64,000 nt of DNA, from the NCBI GenBank assembly GCA_012295275.1, contig CM022678.1, positions 6,131,059 through 6,195,058 of the forward strand, read 5' to 3'. The notes below the pieces were generated by a model. It was given only the letters and a program-made list of their open reading frames with translations. It was not told the origin of the DNA and did no database searches. The DNA comes from Chrysomallon squamiferum (taxonomy: Eukaryota; Mollusca; Gastropoda; Neomphalida; Peltospiridae). The position numbers were made by a program, and so were the translations under genes. Of this stretch, positions 26,325 to 38,570 are shown piece after piece; position 1 is the first letter of the stretch, and every line of letters starts with the position of its first letter.

Positions 26325-27758
26325 CATCATCACAGAGTTTAGGGTAATAATGCTACAAGAAATGAAATTAACTAATTGTATAATAAGAAATACATAAATT
26401 ATTAGATGTTATGAAATATATTGAATAATAAAAATTACAGCTTCTTACAGGAAATACAAACTGAAAATAATAAAATCATTTCTAAGAGATAAAGAAAAAA
26501 GTAATTCTAAAAGAAAATCATTTGTATGAACTACACAGTAAAAGTGTAAATTTAGGCAGCTGTTTTGAAAGGCTCTTTATACAGATAGACATTCAAAGTT
26601 CACTAGCAAATATCTTGCAGACTTAATTAAATTACTTAAATTATTCAAATATTCATAAAATGTATGTCAGAAGCTTAATAATTATTTAAAAACCAATCCT
26701 ATGTCCAAACACATAGACACAAGAATACTTACATGCACACATATACTGAAGCATACAAGAATTAAAATGACATACGCCTTTTCATAATTTAGAAAACTAT
26801 TTCAAATTAAACCTACGCTCTTTAGATTCAGTTCTCTTAATTTTAATGCGTGATATTTGTTCATCCAAATGGTCTTTTGTTAGCTTACTGCCACAGCTCA
26901 CAATGATTTTTCTTATGGAACACTCTCTCTGACATCTCTCTATGTTTCTCACGAGTCTCAAAAGAGCCTGAACAGTGGCTTTTGTGTTGCTGTACAATGC
27001 TTCTACAAATCAGACATTATAATTAAAACCAGTAATCAGCAAATCAGAAACTAGACTTTAAACTAACAAGCAGCTTTGTAAAATGTCAAAATCAATTTTC
27101 TTATGGCTGTTTTGTTGCTGGAGATATTTCATTGGTAATAAGATATAGGAGTAATTATACACACTCTTGAGAAGGAAATACATTTTTATATTAATCTTTT
27201 TTGGTTATCCAAAACTGTTCTCTTGTATCAAATAAACAAACATTTGGAAACACACATTTATTATTATTGATTTTTATTCTATTTTTTAATTCTAGTTCTA
27301 TTCTGGGCTTTTCCAAATGTTTGTTTATTTGATACAAGAGAACAGTTTTGGATAACCTAAAAAGATTAACATAAAAGTTCACTTCCTTCTGCAGAAACTG
27401 CAATTAAAAAATAAAATAAAATAAAAAGAATGAATTATTTTTCATCAGTGACTGTTATTAAAGAATCTTTAATTCTGGATACCTCTGTAACTGAATGGCA
27501 CAGTTAGTACTGATGACTGGTAAGTTCACTTACCAGAGTAGCAGAATGGTATAACTACTACAGATGAATCTTTACAAACATGGAACATTTTTTCAATGAT
27601 TTCTTTCACATTCCATGCAGTTTTATAGTGCACCATTTGCCCAATTCCTTCTAATCCAGAAAATGTCTTGATGATCTGGCCAGATCTAATTTCTTCCTCT
27701 TTCAAAGAAAGGGGAAAACGAAACCGAAAAACATTCATATATATATATATATATATAT

Positions 27759-27813
<55 letters not shown>

Positions 27814-29640
27814 CATACACATACATACATACATATATATATAAAAAACAAAGAAATAAAAGTAATAATAAAAATAAATAATAATAAAAAAACATTTGCA
27901 ATAAAGATGCTGAATGTAATATCTATTAATGTGTTATGTTGTAATGTTGAAAATTATTTGGAAAGTTGTTTATACTATCATGTTGGTTAACTTGTAATAG
28001 TAACTTATATTGTAATATTGAAAAAATAATTTAGAATAGTCTCTTTAAATGTAATTTTGAAAATAACTTGGAATTCTGTAATACTGAAAAATAATTTGGA
28101 ACAGTGACTTATAATGAAAAATAATTTACACTAGCAGCATATACCACAATATAGATAAATAATTTAAAATAGAGGCTTAATTTGTAATTTTGAAATTAAC
28201 TTGTTTATACTGAAACATTGAAAATAGTATGGAATAGGAGTTTACATTACAATGTTGAAAATAATTTTCGAATAGAGGCTTATTTTTTAATTCTGAAAAT
28301 AATTAGCAAAAGTGGATTAAACTATTGTTCAAAGTTATCTGGAATAGTAGTGGAAATTGCAATTTTTAAAATTTATAATTTAGAAAATAACTTCAAAATA
28401 GTGGCTTATTCTGTATTTTTCAAAATGACTTGAAACAGAGGCATACACTGTAATGTTGATAGAATGTTTAGTTACTTTGACAGTGATGTCCATTTCTCTT
28501 TGTGTTTGTTTCACAATAACTCAGTTTTAATTTATTTTTGATTGATTTTCATATTACTGCCTGCTCAGTTATAAGATTTTATGACACTTTTTACTAATAG
28601 ATGACATTTTAATATCTTTATAATTTGATTTCGTTTGGATTTTCTGGTCTTTTTTTAAAAACTAATTTCCTGTATCAAATACTTAACATACTACAAACAT
28701 AATATATGTACATGTATGTAATCAGAGTACAATTGCTGGTAGTAGGCTATAAGAGGCAATGGGGAAAACTGATTCTACAGTCCTTGATTGCTCAATCTGC
28801 TACAGTATACCTTAGGTAATTCAAACTATATCAGAAACATTGCATCTGGAATAAATAAAGAGAATTATATTACATCAGTAGTTGATAAATCGTATGGACC
28901 ATAATCAGCATAATTAACTTTATTTTCATTTATTATGAGAAAAATAAAATAAGAGAAACTTACTGAATTCTGACCAGTTTTCCAGTTTTACACGACTGCC
29001 CCGCAGAAGTGGGTGGATTGGTCCTTCAAAAGAAAGGAAATAGAATTAAAAAAAAAGTTCTCATTATATCACATTTACTGTTAATTTCTTTCTTGCAAAT
29101 GGGATAACACTAATTTTAACAAATTAGAGAAAGAAAATATACGAAATCTGCAGCAAAAAGAAAAAGAAGAAAGAAAGACCTATCAGGACATGTATAAGTT
29201 TTTTGCATTGCTCTATATCCTGACATGGAGAAAAGATGACATGCCAGTCCTGTCTTTATCAGTTAATAATCTCTACATGTTCCTTACCATACCAAGTATA
29301 CCTACGAATAAGACATCCTCTAATAAACCAGTTAAAAAGAAACAACCCAAGACTTAATCTGTGACTGATCTCACATCAGCCAAGTATGTTTTTCACTGAG
29401 ATACAGCCCTTTTTAGTGGCCAGTGTAAGTGATGGACTCTTCAGTATTAAATTGACATTTAGTGAGCAAAGAGGATTGATGTAAGTATGTACTAACCTAC
29501 ATTCAACATTTTGTTAGACCATATACAAACAATATCATCTGCTTTTATGTTATGAATGTCGTCTTCAGTTATTATGAGTTCAACTTTTACGGCTATTATT
29601 ATTTCTTCGTGTAATCTTGCAGGCTCAGTTCCTTTTGCAT
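24415..29640 (-). CDS. Macro-like / caspase-like protein, copy 2 (catalytic Cys to Ser, RING-like exon lost)
   Basis: Exons on the minus strand: 29497-29640, 28964-29023, 27534-27698, 26817-27002, 25833-25959 and 24415-25159. The 126-bp RING-like exon found in copies 1 and 3 is absent, and the small CISC exon is cut off after AAGAAG (26460 down to about 26440) without its donor. Because the flanking exons are phase 1, direct splicing of 26817-27002 to 25833-25959 keeps the frame. In the last exon the motif reads DCSFSGG: the codon at 24895-24897 is AGC where copies 1 and 3 have TGC. The His motif YFSGHY is kept. The rest of the frame is open to the stop. As in copy 1, no A20 exon is upstream. 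Likely a non-proteolytic paralogue or an early pseudogene. Confidence 0.6.
25565..25636 (-). pseudogene. Partial duplicate of the caspase N-terminal exon (copy 2)
   Basis: Same fragment as at 8045-8116, with IFIIDTNVMKEKLQ and a gtaaaatg donor but no acceptor-side half. Confidence 0.55.
26131..26197. repeat. (TC)n microsatellite, intronic (copy 2)
   Basis: CT dinucleotides at the place equivalent to 8597-8670 in copy 1. Confidence 0.95.
27203..27357. repeat. Foldback element with perfect 48-base arms (copy 2)
   Basis: Left arm begins ggttatccaaaactgttctc and the right arm is its exact reverse complement over about 48 bases; the loop is about 55-60 bases. Equivalent to 10166-10321 in copy 1, absent from copy 3. 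MITE-like, no coding capacity. Confidence 0.85.
27737..27812. repeat. (TA)n/(GATA)n microsatellite
   Basis: TA repeat followed by about 13 GATA tetranucleotides, just upstream (5' on the minus strand) of the copy 2 exon 27534-27698. At the same place copy 1 has a TACA repeat (10706-10752). Confidence 0.95.
27905..28470. repeat. Intronic diverged ~40-bp tandem repeat (copy 2)
   Basis: Same TGTAATRTTGAAAATAATTT-type array as in copies 1 and 3, in the same intron. Confidence 0.7.
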
Positions 29641-29682
29641 CTGAAATCACAAAAGATATTATAAACTAATTAAGTTGGGACA

Positions 29683-29757
29683 TTTTGTTATTTGTTGATG
29701 ATATTGTCTATTCAAAAGGATTTAAATTTACCTGATGTAATAGAACTGAATCATCAA
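29683..29757 (-). pseudogene. Decayed linker exon (copy 2)
   Basis: Same relic as at 12629-12704 in copy 1. A VDDSV start follows an acceptor-like ctttcactccag, the frame then stops, and no donor follows. Confidence 0.5.
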
Positions 29758-30187
29758 CTGGAGTGAAAGAAATCATAGAAATATTATAAACTAATATTTG
29801 GGACAATTGTGTCTACATTTATGTGTGAGAACTGTCAATAACAATAGTACTTAACAATAAGATAACAGATGCATACTGTAATTATATTTGTGATGTTCTA
29901 ATGCTTAAGAAGATACTGTCACATATTTTATATCAGTATTATTTATAGGATTGTTGTGTGTATTTCTGGGTATAACAATAACAGTTTGTGACAGCAGAAT
30001 TTAGTTTTAATACGAATGATGAAATCATTAATACATATCAAACATCTGATAATGTTTAAGCATATCATATGATATAGAAGAATGCTATACAAAAATCATT
30101 TATGCCAAAAATATTTAGTGTTTAAATAAATAAAGGCTTATGCATTTATGATTAAAATGTATATACATTTTTTCTACTAAAAGCTAC

Positions 30188-30375
30188 CTGCTGATGATTT
30201 ATTTTGATTTGAATCTTCAGTATGCTCTTCATCGGGACCAGCAGAAGATTTTTCATCTGACGGAATGGTAACCAAATTCTCTGACAACATTCTGTTAATA
30301 ATTTCCTTGTTGTCTTGAAATGGAACAGACGATCCAGTTCTGTAATCAACAAGACTGTTCAACAGGATTCATCAA
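30188..30375 (-). pseudogene. Linker exon with out-of-frame deletion (copy 2)
   Basis: 188 bp between acceptor and donor, not a multiple of three. Shares the early TGA seen in copy 1, so the damage predates the copy 1/2 split. Confidence 0.6.
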
Positions 30376-30419
30376 CTGGGGTGAAAGAAATCATAGAAAT
30401 ATTGTAAACTAACACAGAC

Positions 30420-31190
30420 TTACCAGTGCACCAACTTACGAATTTTCCGTGTTCGAGCAGACGTCAAGTTAATTTTTTTTTTCTTTGCCTTACGAGGCAA
30501 AACGGTAGCTGCGCAACGAAGAACATAAAATCCGGCCAGCATCCGGCATCTCACTCGTTTACTTCATGATTACCTCGCCTTGGAAGCATCTCTGTTGTGT
30601 TGTGGTCGCATTTAGTGCAGTATTTTGCAAAAAAATATTTCTGACCATGGATCCTAAGAAAGTGAGTTCAAAGGACAATGCTGAGAAAAAGGTGTCCATT
30701 GATTTAAAGGATGAAATCATAGAAAAACATGAGCGTGCTGTGGGTGTCGTCGACATGGCTAGGCAGTATGAGAGTAATACTTCTACGACATGTACCATAC
30801 GGAAGCAGAAGGAGTCGATAAAGGCTATAATTCCAGTCAAAGGCATTAAACAAAATTCAAAGCTGGAGACCTCTGTCTATGAAAAAAATGGAGAAGCAGC
30901 TCGCAGGGGAGGTACCATCTGCGAGAAGGCAAGATCAGTTTGAGTTCATTTGCTGCAATAGGCCGCAGGAACTTCAATGGACGAGGTGCTGGAAGAATTG
31001 TTTAAAGCCAGTCGGGACTGGTTCGACAATTCTAGGAGGACTGACATTCACTCCGTCATCAGGAACGGTGAGAGAGCGAGCTCGCATCTGAAGGCAGCTC
31101 AGGATTATCTGAAAACGTTTGCCGAAATCATAAGAGCCGAAAGATATGCCAAGAAAGATAGGGTAAACTTCACACTGTGCGGCTGATTAC
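30420..31190 (+). mobile_element. Degenerate Tigger transposase fragment (copy 2)
   Basis: Same fragment as 13358-14165: MDPKKVSSKDNAEKKVS, a helix-turn-helix with KHERAVGVVDMARQ, then FKASRDWFDNSRRTDIHSV in another frame. It lacks the QQVFNW part and ends at DRVNFTLCG. A possible terminal sequence is cagtgcaccaacttacg at about 30424. Here the Gypsy element is missing and sequence continues into the shared flank by about 31370. Confidence 0.7.
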
Positions 31191-31264
31191 TTCACACGTG
31201 TTATCACGTTCATAGATTATATAAAGTATTGGAATTAAATTATAGGATGGTAAGAAAGTGATAA

Positions 31265-31300
<36 letters not shown>

Positions 31301-31369
31301 TAAAAATAAGATATTTTAAATTTCTTCATGTTGAAATTTTGGAACGTTCTCAACTCTGTAATGATAAGT

Positions 31370-32250
31370 ACATTAAAAGTCAAGTCACGTTAACCTCTCA
31401 CCAGTGTGGTGCTCAAGGACATGAGGAGGAAGGACGAGCGGAATGTACATCATGGTCTGTATGTAAAAGTTTGCAACTTCACTCTGATTCCGTTATTAAA
31501 CGTTGTAAGTCTTTAACCATGACTTTTTAATATAATACAAACTCTTGCTTAAGTTTTCTCTTTGGCAGTCATTTTTTGAAGACCATGCGAATCGAGGAAT
31601 CTCGCGAGACAGGAAGAAACGGTTCGGTGCGTGATAGTTACGTCTGTCCTAGACCTTTCTAATAACATGTATTCGTATATTTACAAATAAGATAGTCTTC
31701 ACTAAACATTAAAGAGGTCTACCACTGTTGTCGATTATCTCTTTTTGATGACACAGTAAAGGTAATTACAGAAAATCATAAAAACAAGACTCACCCTGTA
31801 TAATCTTTAAGAAGTTGGGAGAAAGGTAGGGATACGCACAGATACAAGTGCTTTGCTGCACGTAAAGCCCAATGGCGAGTGGAGAAAATCTCGCGAGATA
31901 GGATGATACTTACGGTTCGTGATATTTATATCTATGCTAGACCTACCGAACAACTCGGTTGGGGAATGGACAATTACATGTATTCGTACACTTACAAACA
32001 AAATACACTTCACTAAACGTTCAAGAGGTCTGCCACTGTTGTCGATTATCACTTTTTAATGAAAAATAAAGAATAATCTTCTCTGTGAACAAATTTAATA
32101 AGTATTCACCGTACTTGCAAAGATGAAAACTTCCGGGTTAACTAAACCTTTACGAGGACAGACATTATAATGATTATTCATTTACTTATAAAGAAGAAAA
32201 TACTGGATTTATCTGATTTTTAAGACGTCTTCCCACATAAAAATAAAACA
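31370..32250. repeat. Second copy of the atctcgcgagacagg tandem repeat block
   Basis: Close copy of 16580-17460, downstream of the copy 2 Tigger relic, with units at about 31600 and 31888. Confidence 0.6.
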
Positions 32251-32419
32251 AAACGTTGAAGAGTTTTCTCCATTTCTCTTTATCATTTAAAACTGCTGAA
32301 ATTATAGTCAACTTTCATCCCTAGAGTCTTTTTAATTTTACTTAAGTTTTTTTAAATTATTATTGTTATTATTATTATATAATATATTCTGATTAAATAA
32401 GGTAATGATTACACACACA

Positions 32420-35400
32420 CACAACAGAAATTATTATACACTATCATGACTTCTCATTGTTTGAAATAAAAATTAATAGCATTCAATTACATTTAAAATA
32501 TCACTCTTTTTTCCAATTATGACATTTACTATTTTCATTTTCTTTTCTTTCTTTATTTAGTTAGATTTTTGTCATACTAGGAATGTAAATTAAAAATAAA
32601 AAATCTTTATAAATAAACATATCAAGTAAAAAATATTTATCACAAATAAAATCTCCATAATTATGCAATTATCACCACAATTAAAAGAATCAACTATCTG
32701 AGTAAAGTGAAAAAGAATTAAAACATTTTCTAATTCTAAATCCATATCTTGAAGCACTATTTCCATACAATATTTTGTTGCTATACTTTAATAAAAAAAA
32801 AGTTTTGGACACTTTCTTATTAATTAGATTAATGACTTCATAACAATAACAAAGCACAAAAATGTTAAAAATCTTCAAAAATAAATGTATCCAGGAAAAT
32901 ATATTCTCACAAATAAAATCTCTATATTATGAGATTATAATCACAATTAAAAGAATTAATGAACACAGCAAAGTGAAAAATAATAAAAGTCATGCCTGAT
33001 TTATTGTTCTAAATCTAGATGAAGAAGTACTATTTTTATAAAATATCATGTTGCAGAAAAATAATAGTACTTTAAACCTGAACTTTATGTTTCTATATAT
33101 ATATATGATAATATATTCTAGAGGTTCCATTACTATAAAAAAAATCGATATAATTACAGTTTATGTTTGACTTAATGATATGACAATACTGTTTTAACAA
33201 ATGTCTTGTTTAAGAATTCATAAAGGTTTAGCATATTTCAACACACATTGAAATTTTACTTAACTTACACAAATACTAAATTTATATTACTTTACTTTCT
33301 TCATTACTACACATTAAATTTAAAATAATTTTACAAAAATACATTTACATTAGAAAACCTTCTGAAAGAATGGGCTTTTAAATAAACTTCTATAGATATT
33401 AAAACTGTGCATCACTTTGTAATAATAAATTTATATTAGAAAACTTTCCCCACGATTAAATACGTCATTGACATTGTTTTATATACATTAGCAGTTTACA
33501 TGAGTCTCCTAATAATATATTTGAATGTGCGAAGATTTTCAGCAAAAACAATTATTTATTAAAAAGCCTTCAATACATGATCTTTCCATGAATCAATTGG
33601 AAAAAGGAATATTTAAATTTAACATAATTGGTATGGGTGTAAATTTGATCAGAATACTTTCTGCTATAAAATATATTAGTTTTTAACATGGGGAGACACA
33701 TCACATCAGTTTTTTAATTTATCTTCACACTTTACAGGGCAGATTTTCTAGACTGAAAACAATAATTTAGTCTGCAAGTGAAGGACAATAATGTTCAAAT
33801 CAATGTAAACCCAATATGATTTTGTTTTTTTAATCTTTTTACATTTTTCTTCTTATTATTTTTGTATTTTGTTGCTTGAAATAGAATGCAACTGTAGCAT
33901 TAAATTAGAAATTATTATACACTATGATAACTTCTCATTGTTTGAAATAAAAATTAATAGCATTCAATTACATTTAAAATATCACACTTTTTTCCAATTA
34001 TGACATTTACTATTTTCATTTTCTTTTCTTTCTTTATTTAGTTAGTTTTTTGTCATGGAATGTAAGAGCAAAACATTAAAAATAAAAATCTTTAAAAATA
34101 AACATATCAAGTAAAAATATTGATCAGAAATAAAATTTCCATAATTATGCAATTATAACCACAATTAAAAGAATTAACTATCTGAGTAAAGTGAAAAATA
34201 ATTTAAAATTCTTCTAATTCTAAATCCATATCTTGAAGCACTATTTGTATACAATATTATGCTGGTACACTTTAATAAAAACATTTTTGGGACACTTTCT
34301 TATTAATTAGATTAATGACTTCATAACAATAACAAAGCACAACAATGATAAAAATCATCAAAAATAAATGTATCAAGTAAAATATATTCTCACAAATAAA
34401 ATCTCTATATTATGAGATTTTATTCACAATTAAAAGAATTAATGACCACAGCAAAGTGAAAAATAATAAAAGTCATGCCTGATTTATGGTTCTAAATCTA
34501 GATGAAGAAGTACTATTTTTATAAAATATCATGTTGCAGAAAAATAATAGTACTCTAAACCTGAACTCTATTTTTATATATATATAGTTTAAATGATAAT
34601 ATATTCTCGCAGTTCCTTTGCTGTAAAAACATTTGATATTATTACAGTTTATGTTTAACTTAATGATATGAAACAATACTGTTGTAACAAATGTCTTATA
34701 TTAGAAATTGTGCAGCAACAAATATCATATGAAAACATTTTTGTTTTAAACAAACCACTTGGAAGAAGGAATGTGTAAAGGAAGTGTTAAATAAAATGGT
34801 CTTATAACAAGTATTGTGATTCAAAAATAATAATAAAAATAAAATAAAAGCATAAAAAATGTTATTTAACAAAGTATTTATAGGTTTTGTTTTGCATAAG
34901 ATAGACACAGGAATGAATTTTAAAGACACCTGTTTGTATTTTTGTTTTATATAATTCATGGTCAGATGTAATGATTATAAAATATTATGAAACTTAATAC
35001 TTGATTAACAATATCTCAATATATTTTTTATGTTTCACATAATCAGTAAGAAATACAACTATTGTAACATATGAAAAATATGCAATTAATTTTTGTAAAA
35101 TAGTATCTTAATATATTTTTCTGTTTTACATAACGGTGTTAACAAATATGTAATAAAGCAAGTGTCTGTAAATATAAACACTTGTTTCACAAGACATAAA
35201 CACATGTTTAGTGTTTTACATTATTTGATGCTACATGTAATCATATTTTACTTAACAGACATCAATATGTTAAGAGTGTTTGAAAGAATTTTCTTTAAGG
35301 ATTCATAAACCTTTAGCATATTTCAGTATACATTCAAATTTTACATAACTTATATAAATACTAAATTTATATTACTTTACTTTCTTCATGATTACACATT

Positions 35401-36126
35401 AAATTTTACAATAATACATTTACATTAGAAAACTTTCTAAAAGAATTGGGTTTTAAATACAGTTCTATAGATATTACATCTGTGCATCACTTAATAATAC
35501 TAAATTTATTTTAGAAAACCTCCATGTTTTATATGTGATTAACATGCTTCAATATACATTAAAATGTTACATGATTTTCATGTTATTACATTTGAATTTA
35601 TCAAGAGATTTTCAGAAAAACAATTATTTATTAACAAATTTCAACATGATCTTTATATGAATCAATTGGAAAAAGGAATATTTAAATTTAACATGATTTT
35701 TATGGTTGTAAATTTGATCAGAATACTTTCTGCTGTAAAATATATTAGTTTTTAACATGGGGAGACACATCACATCAGTTTTTTAATTTATCTTCACAGT
35801 TTACTGGGCAGATTTTCTAGACTGAAAACAATAATTTAGTCTGCAAGTGAAGGACAATAATGTTCAAATCAATGTAAACTCAATAAAACTGAGTTTTGTT
35901 TGTTTTAATCTTTTTACTTTTTTATATTATTTTATTTTTTTATTTTGTTGCTTGAAATAGAATGCAACTGTAACAGTAAAGTAGGAATTATTATACATGA
36001 TCATAACTTCTCATTGTTTCAAATAGAAATTAATATCATTCAATTAAATTTAAAATATCACTTTTTCCAAACATGACATTTACTATTTTCATTTTCTTTT
36101 ATTTCTTTGTTTCTTTATTATTATTA

Positions 36127-36173
<47 letters not shown>

Positions 36174-36850
36174 TTTTTTGTTATACTAGGAAGGTAAGAG
36201 AAAAAAATTAAAATTAAAAATCATTAGAAATAAACATATCAAGTAAAAAATATTTTAGCACAAATAAAATATCCATAATTATGCATTTATAACCACTATT
36301 TAAAAATAATTAAAAAAAATTTCTAATTTTAATACCAAATCCATAACTTGAAGCAGTATTTCTATAAAATATTATGTTTCACAGTATTAATAATACTTTA
36401 AACTGAAAGTATTTGTTTTGAAAAAATGTGTTCTGTTTAAATGATAATACATGCTTGCAGTTCCATTATGTAAAAACAATGGATATAGTTACAGTTTATA
36501 TTTAACTTAATGATATGAAACAACACTGTTGTAACAAATGCCAAAAATTTTATATCAAAACATTTTTTTGTTTAAATTAAACCAGTTGGAAGAATGTATC
36601 TGTAAAGGCACTTCAGTGTATTTTTATATTCTACATAATAGTGTTAAATAAAATAGTATTACAACAAATATTTTGTATAATTTGTTTGTTTTTTTTTTTT
36701 TTTTTTTTTTTTTTAAATATTCCAACATTAAAAATTAAAGAAATTAAAAAATAATATTTGTTTAACAATATATGAATACATTATTGAATTAAATTAACAA
36801 ATGATTCCAAAAGTAAGAAAAGAAAATGAAAATAGTAAATTTATTTTTCT
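32420..36850. repeat. Block B array, third location
   Basis: The tagtctgc landmark lies at 33768 and 35837 (spacing 2069), with a partial unit starting abruptly at about 32425 after an AC run. A TTA/TTTA microsatellite (36118-36175) and a poly-T run (36688-36714) lie in the last unit. No coding features. Confidence 0.8.
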
Positions 36851-36959
36851 TTTCTTTTCTTACTTTTTTAATTTTTCACATTATACTAGGTATTTAAGAG
36901 CAAATCCAATTAAAGCATATCTTTCGTGATACAAAAGAAAAAAAACTAAATAAAATTTG

Positions 36960-37160
36960 CCTTCCAGTTGCAAGAATAACAAGCAAGTACACTTCAAAGG
37001 TATCTGGACATCATTTTTCTGTAGTCACAACATCATGACATTCAATTAAGACTGATTTTCTCTAAGTATTCCTCTAACAAAATAAAAAAAATAGTGCTAG
37101 GAGTCTGCAAAGTATGTCATGACATCATGACTCCAGTTATGGAGGGACGGATTAAATGGC
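36960..37160. repeat. Orphan 3' flank of a fourth, lost paralogue
   Basis: Contains ggtatctggacatcattttt, tctctaagtattcctctaac and catgacatcatgactccag in the same order as the 3' flanks of copies 2 and 3. It ends abruptly at attaaatggcc, just before where the caspase exon should begin, and a retroelement fragment follows. Confidence 0.65.
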
Positions 37161-37500
37161 CTTCCCCTCAACCCAAACTGTTTTAGAAGGTCTTATCGAT
37201 GACTGCGTAATGGACTCAGCTATTTTTGAACGTAAGATGAAATTAGCCGATTATTTTAGAAACTGAAGTGGAGAAAAATTACCGATAACTCAAAAACTGA
37301 TCCCGAGATCGTTAAAACTTACAGAAAAGTACAAGAAAATGTTGGAAAATTTCAAATAAACAAAATTCTGCGGTTATAGAACGACGTACTCTCGGTAATC
37401 TACGCAATAATCAAACCGGCAGACAAAGGATTAACAACTGTTATTTTATCAAGGTAAAATTACATCCGCGAAGACAACTTAATAATATGAAATATTATTT
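37161..37500 (+). mobile_element. Penelope-like (or related) reverse transcriptase fragment
   Basis: A broken frame includes PEIVKTYRKVQENVGKFQIN and, after stops, IKPADKGLTTVILSR (from 37410) then NYIREDNL. The KPADKG...V motif followed by YIRE is typical of the start of Penelope-like RTs. Several stops; only the N-terminal RT part is present. Confidence 0.5.
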
Positions 37501-37640
37501 TAAAAAAATTGGACAAAACCATTTGCCAAACCAATAGAAATAAATTCATAATCAATACATTGAATCTATTCATGTATGAATGCATTAGGTGTTTTTGTAA
37601 GTATGTATGTTTGTATGTATATATATATGTATACCTACAT

Positions 37641-37675
<35 letters not shown>

Positions 37676-37731
37676 TTATGTTTTAACCATAATCATCATC
37701 ATCATCATCATTTTTTTCATCTTGAATGCAG

Positions 37732-37857
37732 TTTAAAATCGATGGAATATTGAGAGAGATAAATTCAGATTTCGAGGATTTCCTGCCATTGATTGAGTCC
37801 ATTGTTTTAAGTGAGAGCGTTTCTGTGAAGACTCTACATTTTAACTACCCTGTTTAA
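37732..37857 (+). pseudogene. Second copy of the left gene's last exon
   Basis: Same acceptor (cttgaatgcag), same 126-bp frame and stop as 1279-1404; the one difference I noted (gattttgag/gatttcgag) is synonymous. The 3' flank is duplicated too, including AATAAA-containing ggaaataaacaaag. The partner exon (889-1051) is not upstream here, where the Penelope-like fragment lies instead. Probably a non-functional duplicate, although the frame is preserved. Confidence 0.6.
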
Positions 37858-38570
37858 GAGTGGTGTTCTGGAAATAAACAAAGTCGCGAGAATGCAAGAA
37901 TGAAAAAAAAAATAATAATAATAATAATAAAAATAATAATAAAACAGTTATATAACGTCTGCAGTTAAAGCTGATATTTCACTGTATTGTCTATTGAATT
38001 AAATATAAAAAAAGTAATTCAGAATATTTTTTAAAATTTTTAATATTTGTTTAAAAAAATTCGTATGCTATTAGAGAGGGAGGGATGAAGGGACAGACAA
38101 GATCGAGCGGGAGAGAGCTACACTAAAGTATGTAAGTATGTATGTATGTAAGTATGTATGTATGTATGTACGTATGTAAGTATGTTTGTATGGATGTATG
38201 CTTGTATGTACAATTAAATGTCGGATTATGCCATTTTGGCCTGCATGAAATTAACCTTAACGCCGATGTTCTACAGTAAAATGCAAACGTCATTACGTTC
38301 AACGTGACGTCATTCATCAGCGTGACGTGTCGTGGTAAAAAAAAAGGGGGGCCTGAAATACATTTTCCCTTTAAAATATATTTAAACGAAAGTAAATAAA
38401 ATAAATAAAAATTAACAATTAAAGACAAAAGAAGCTAAAACAAACAAGCACAGAACAATACAATAATATATACATATATATATATATATATAATAAAAAG
38501 ATGATAAAAACAAAAAATGGGTATGGACAATAAAATATATACACTGACCTCTACCTATGCAAAGACCTAG
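37858..38570. repeat. Duplicated 3' flank block (A')
   Basis: Matches 1405-2030 in order: AAT microsatellite, agagagggagggatgaaggg, a TATG-type microsatellite (about 38130-38210), gccattttggcctg, and acgtcattc. Confidence 0.7.
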
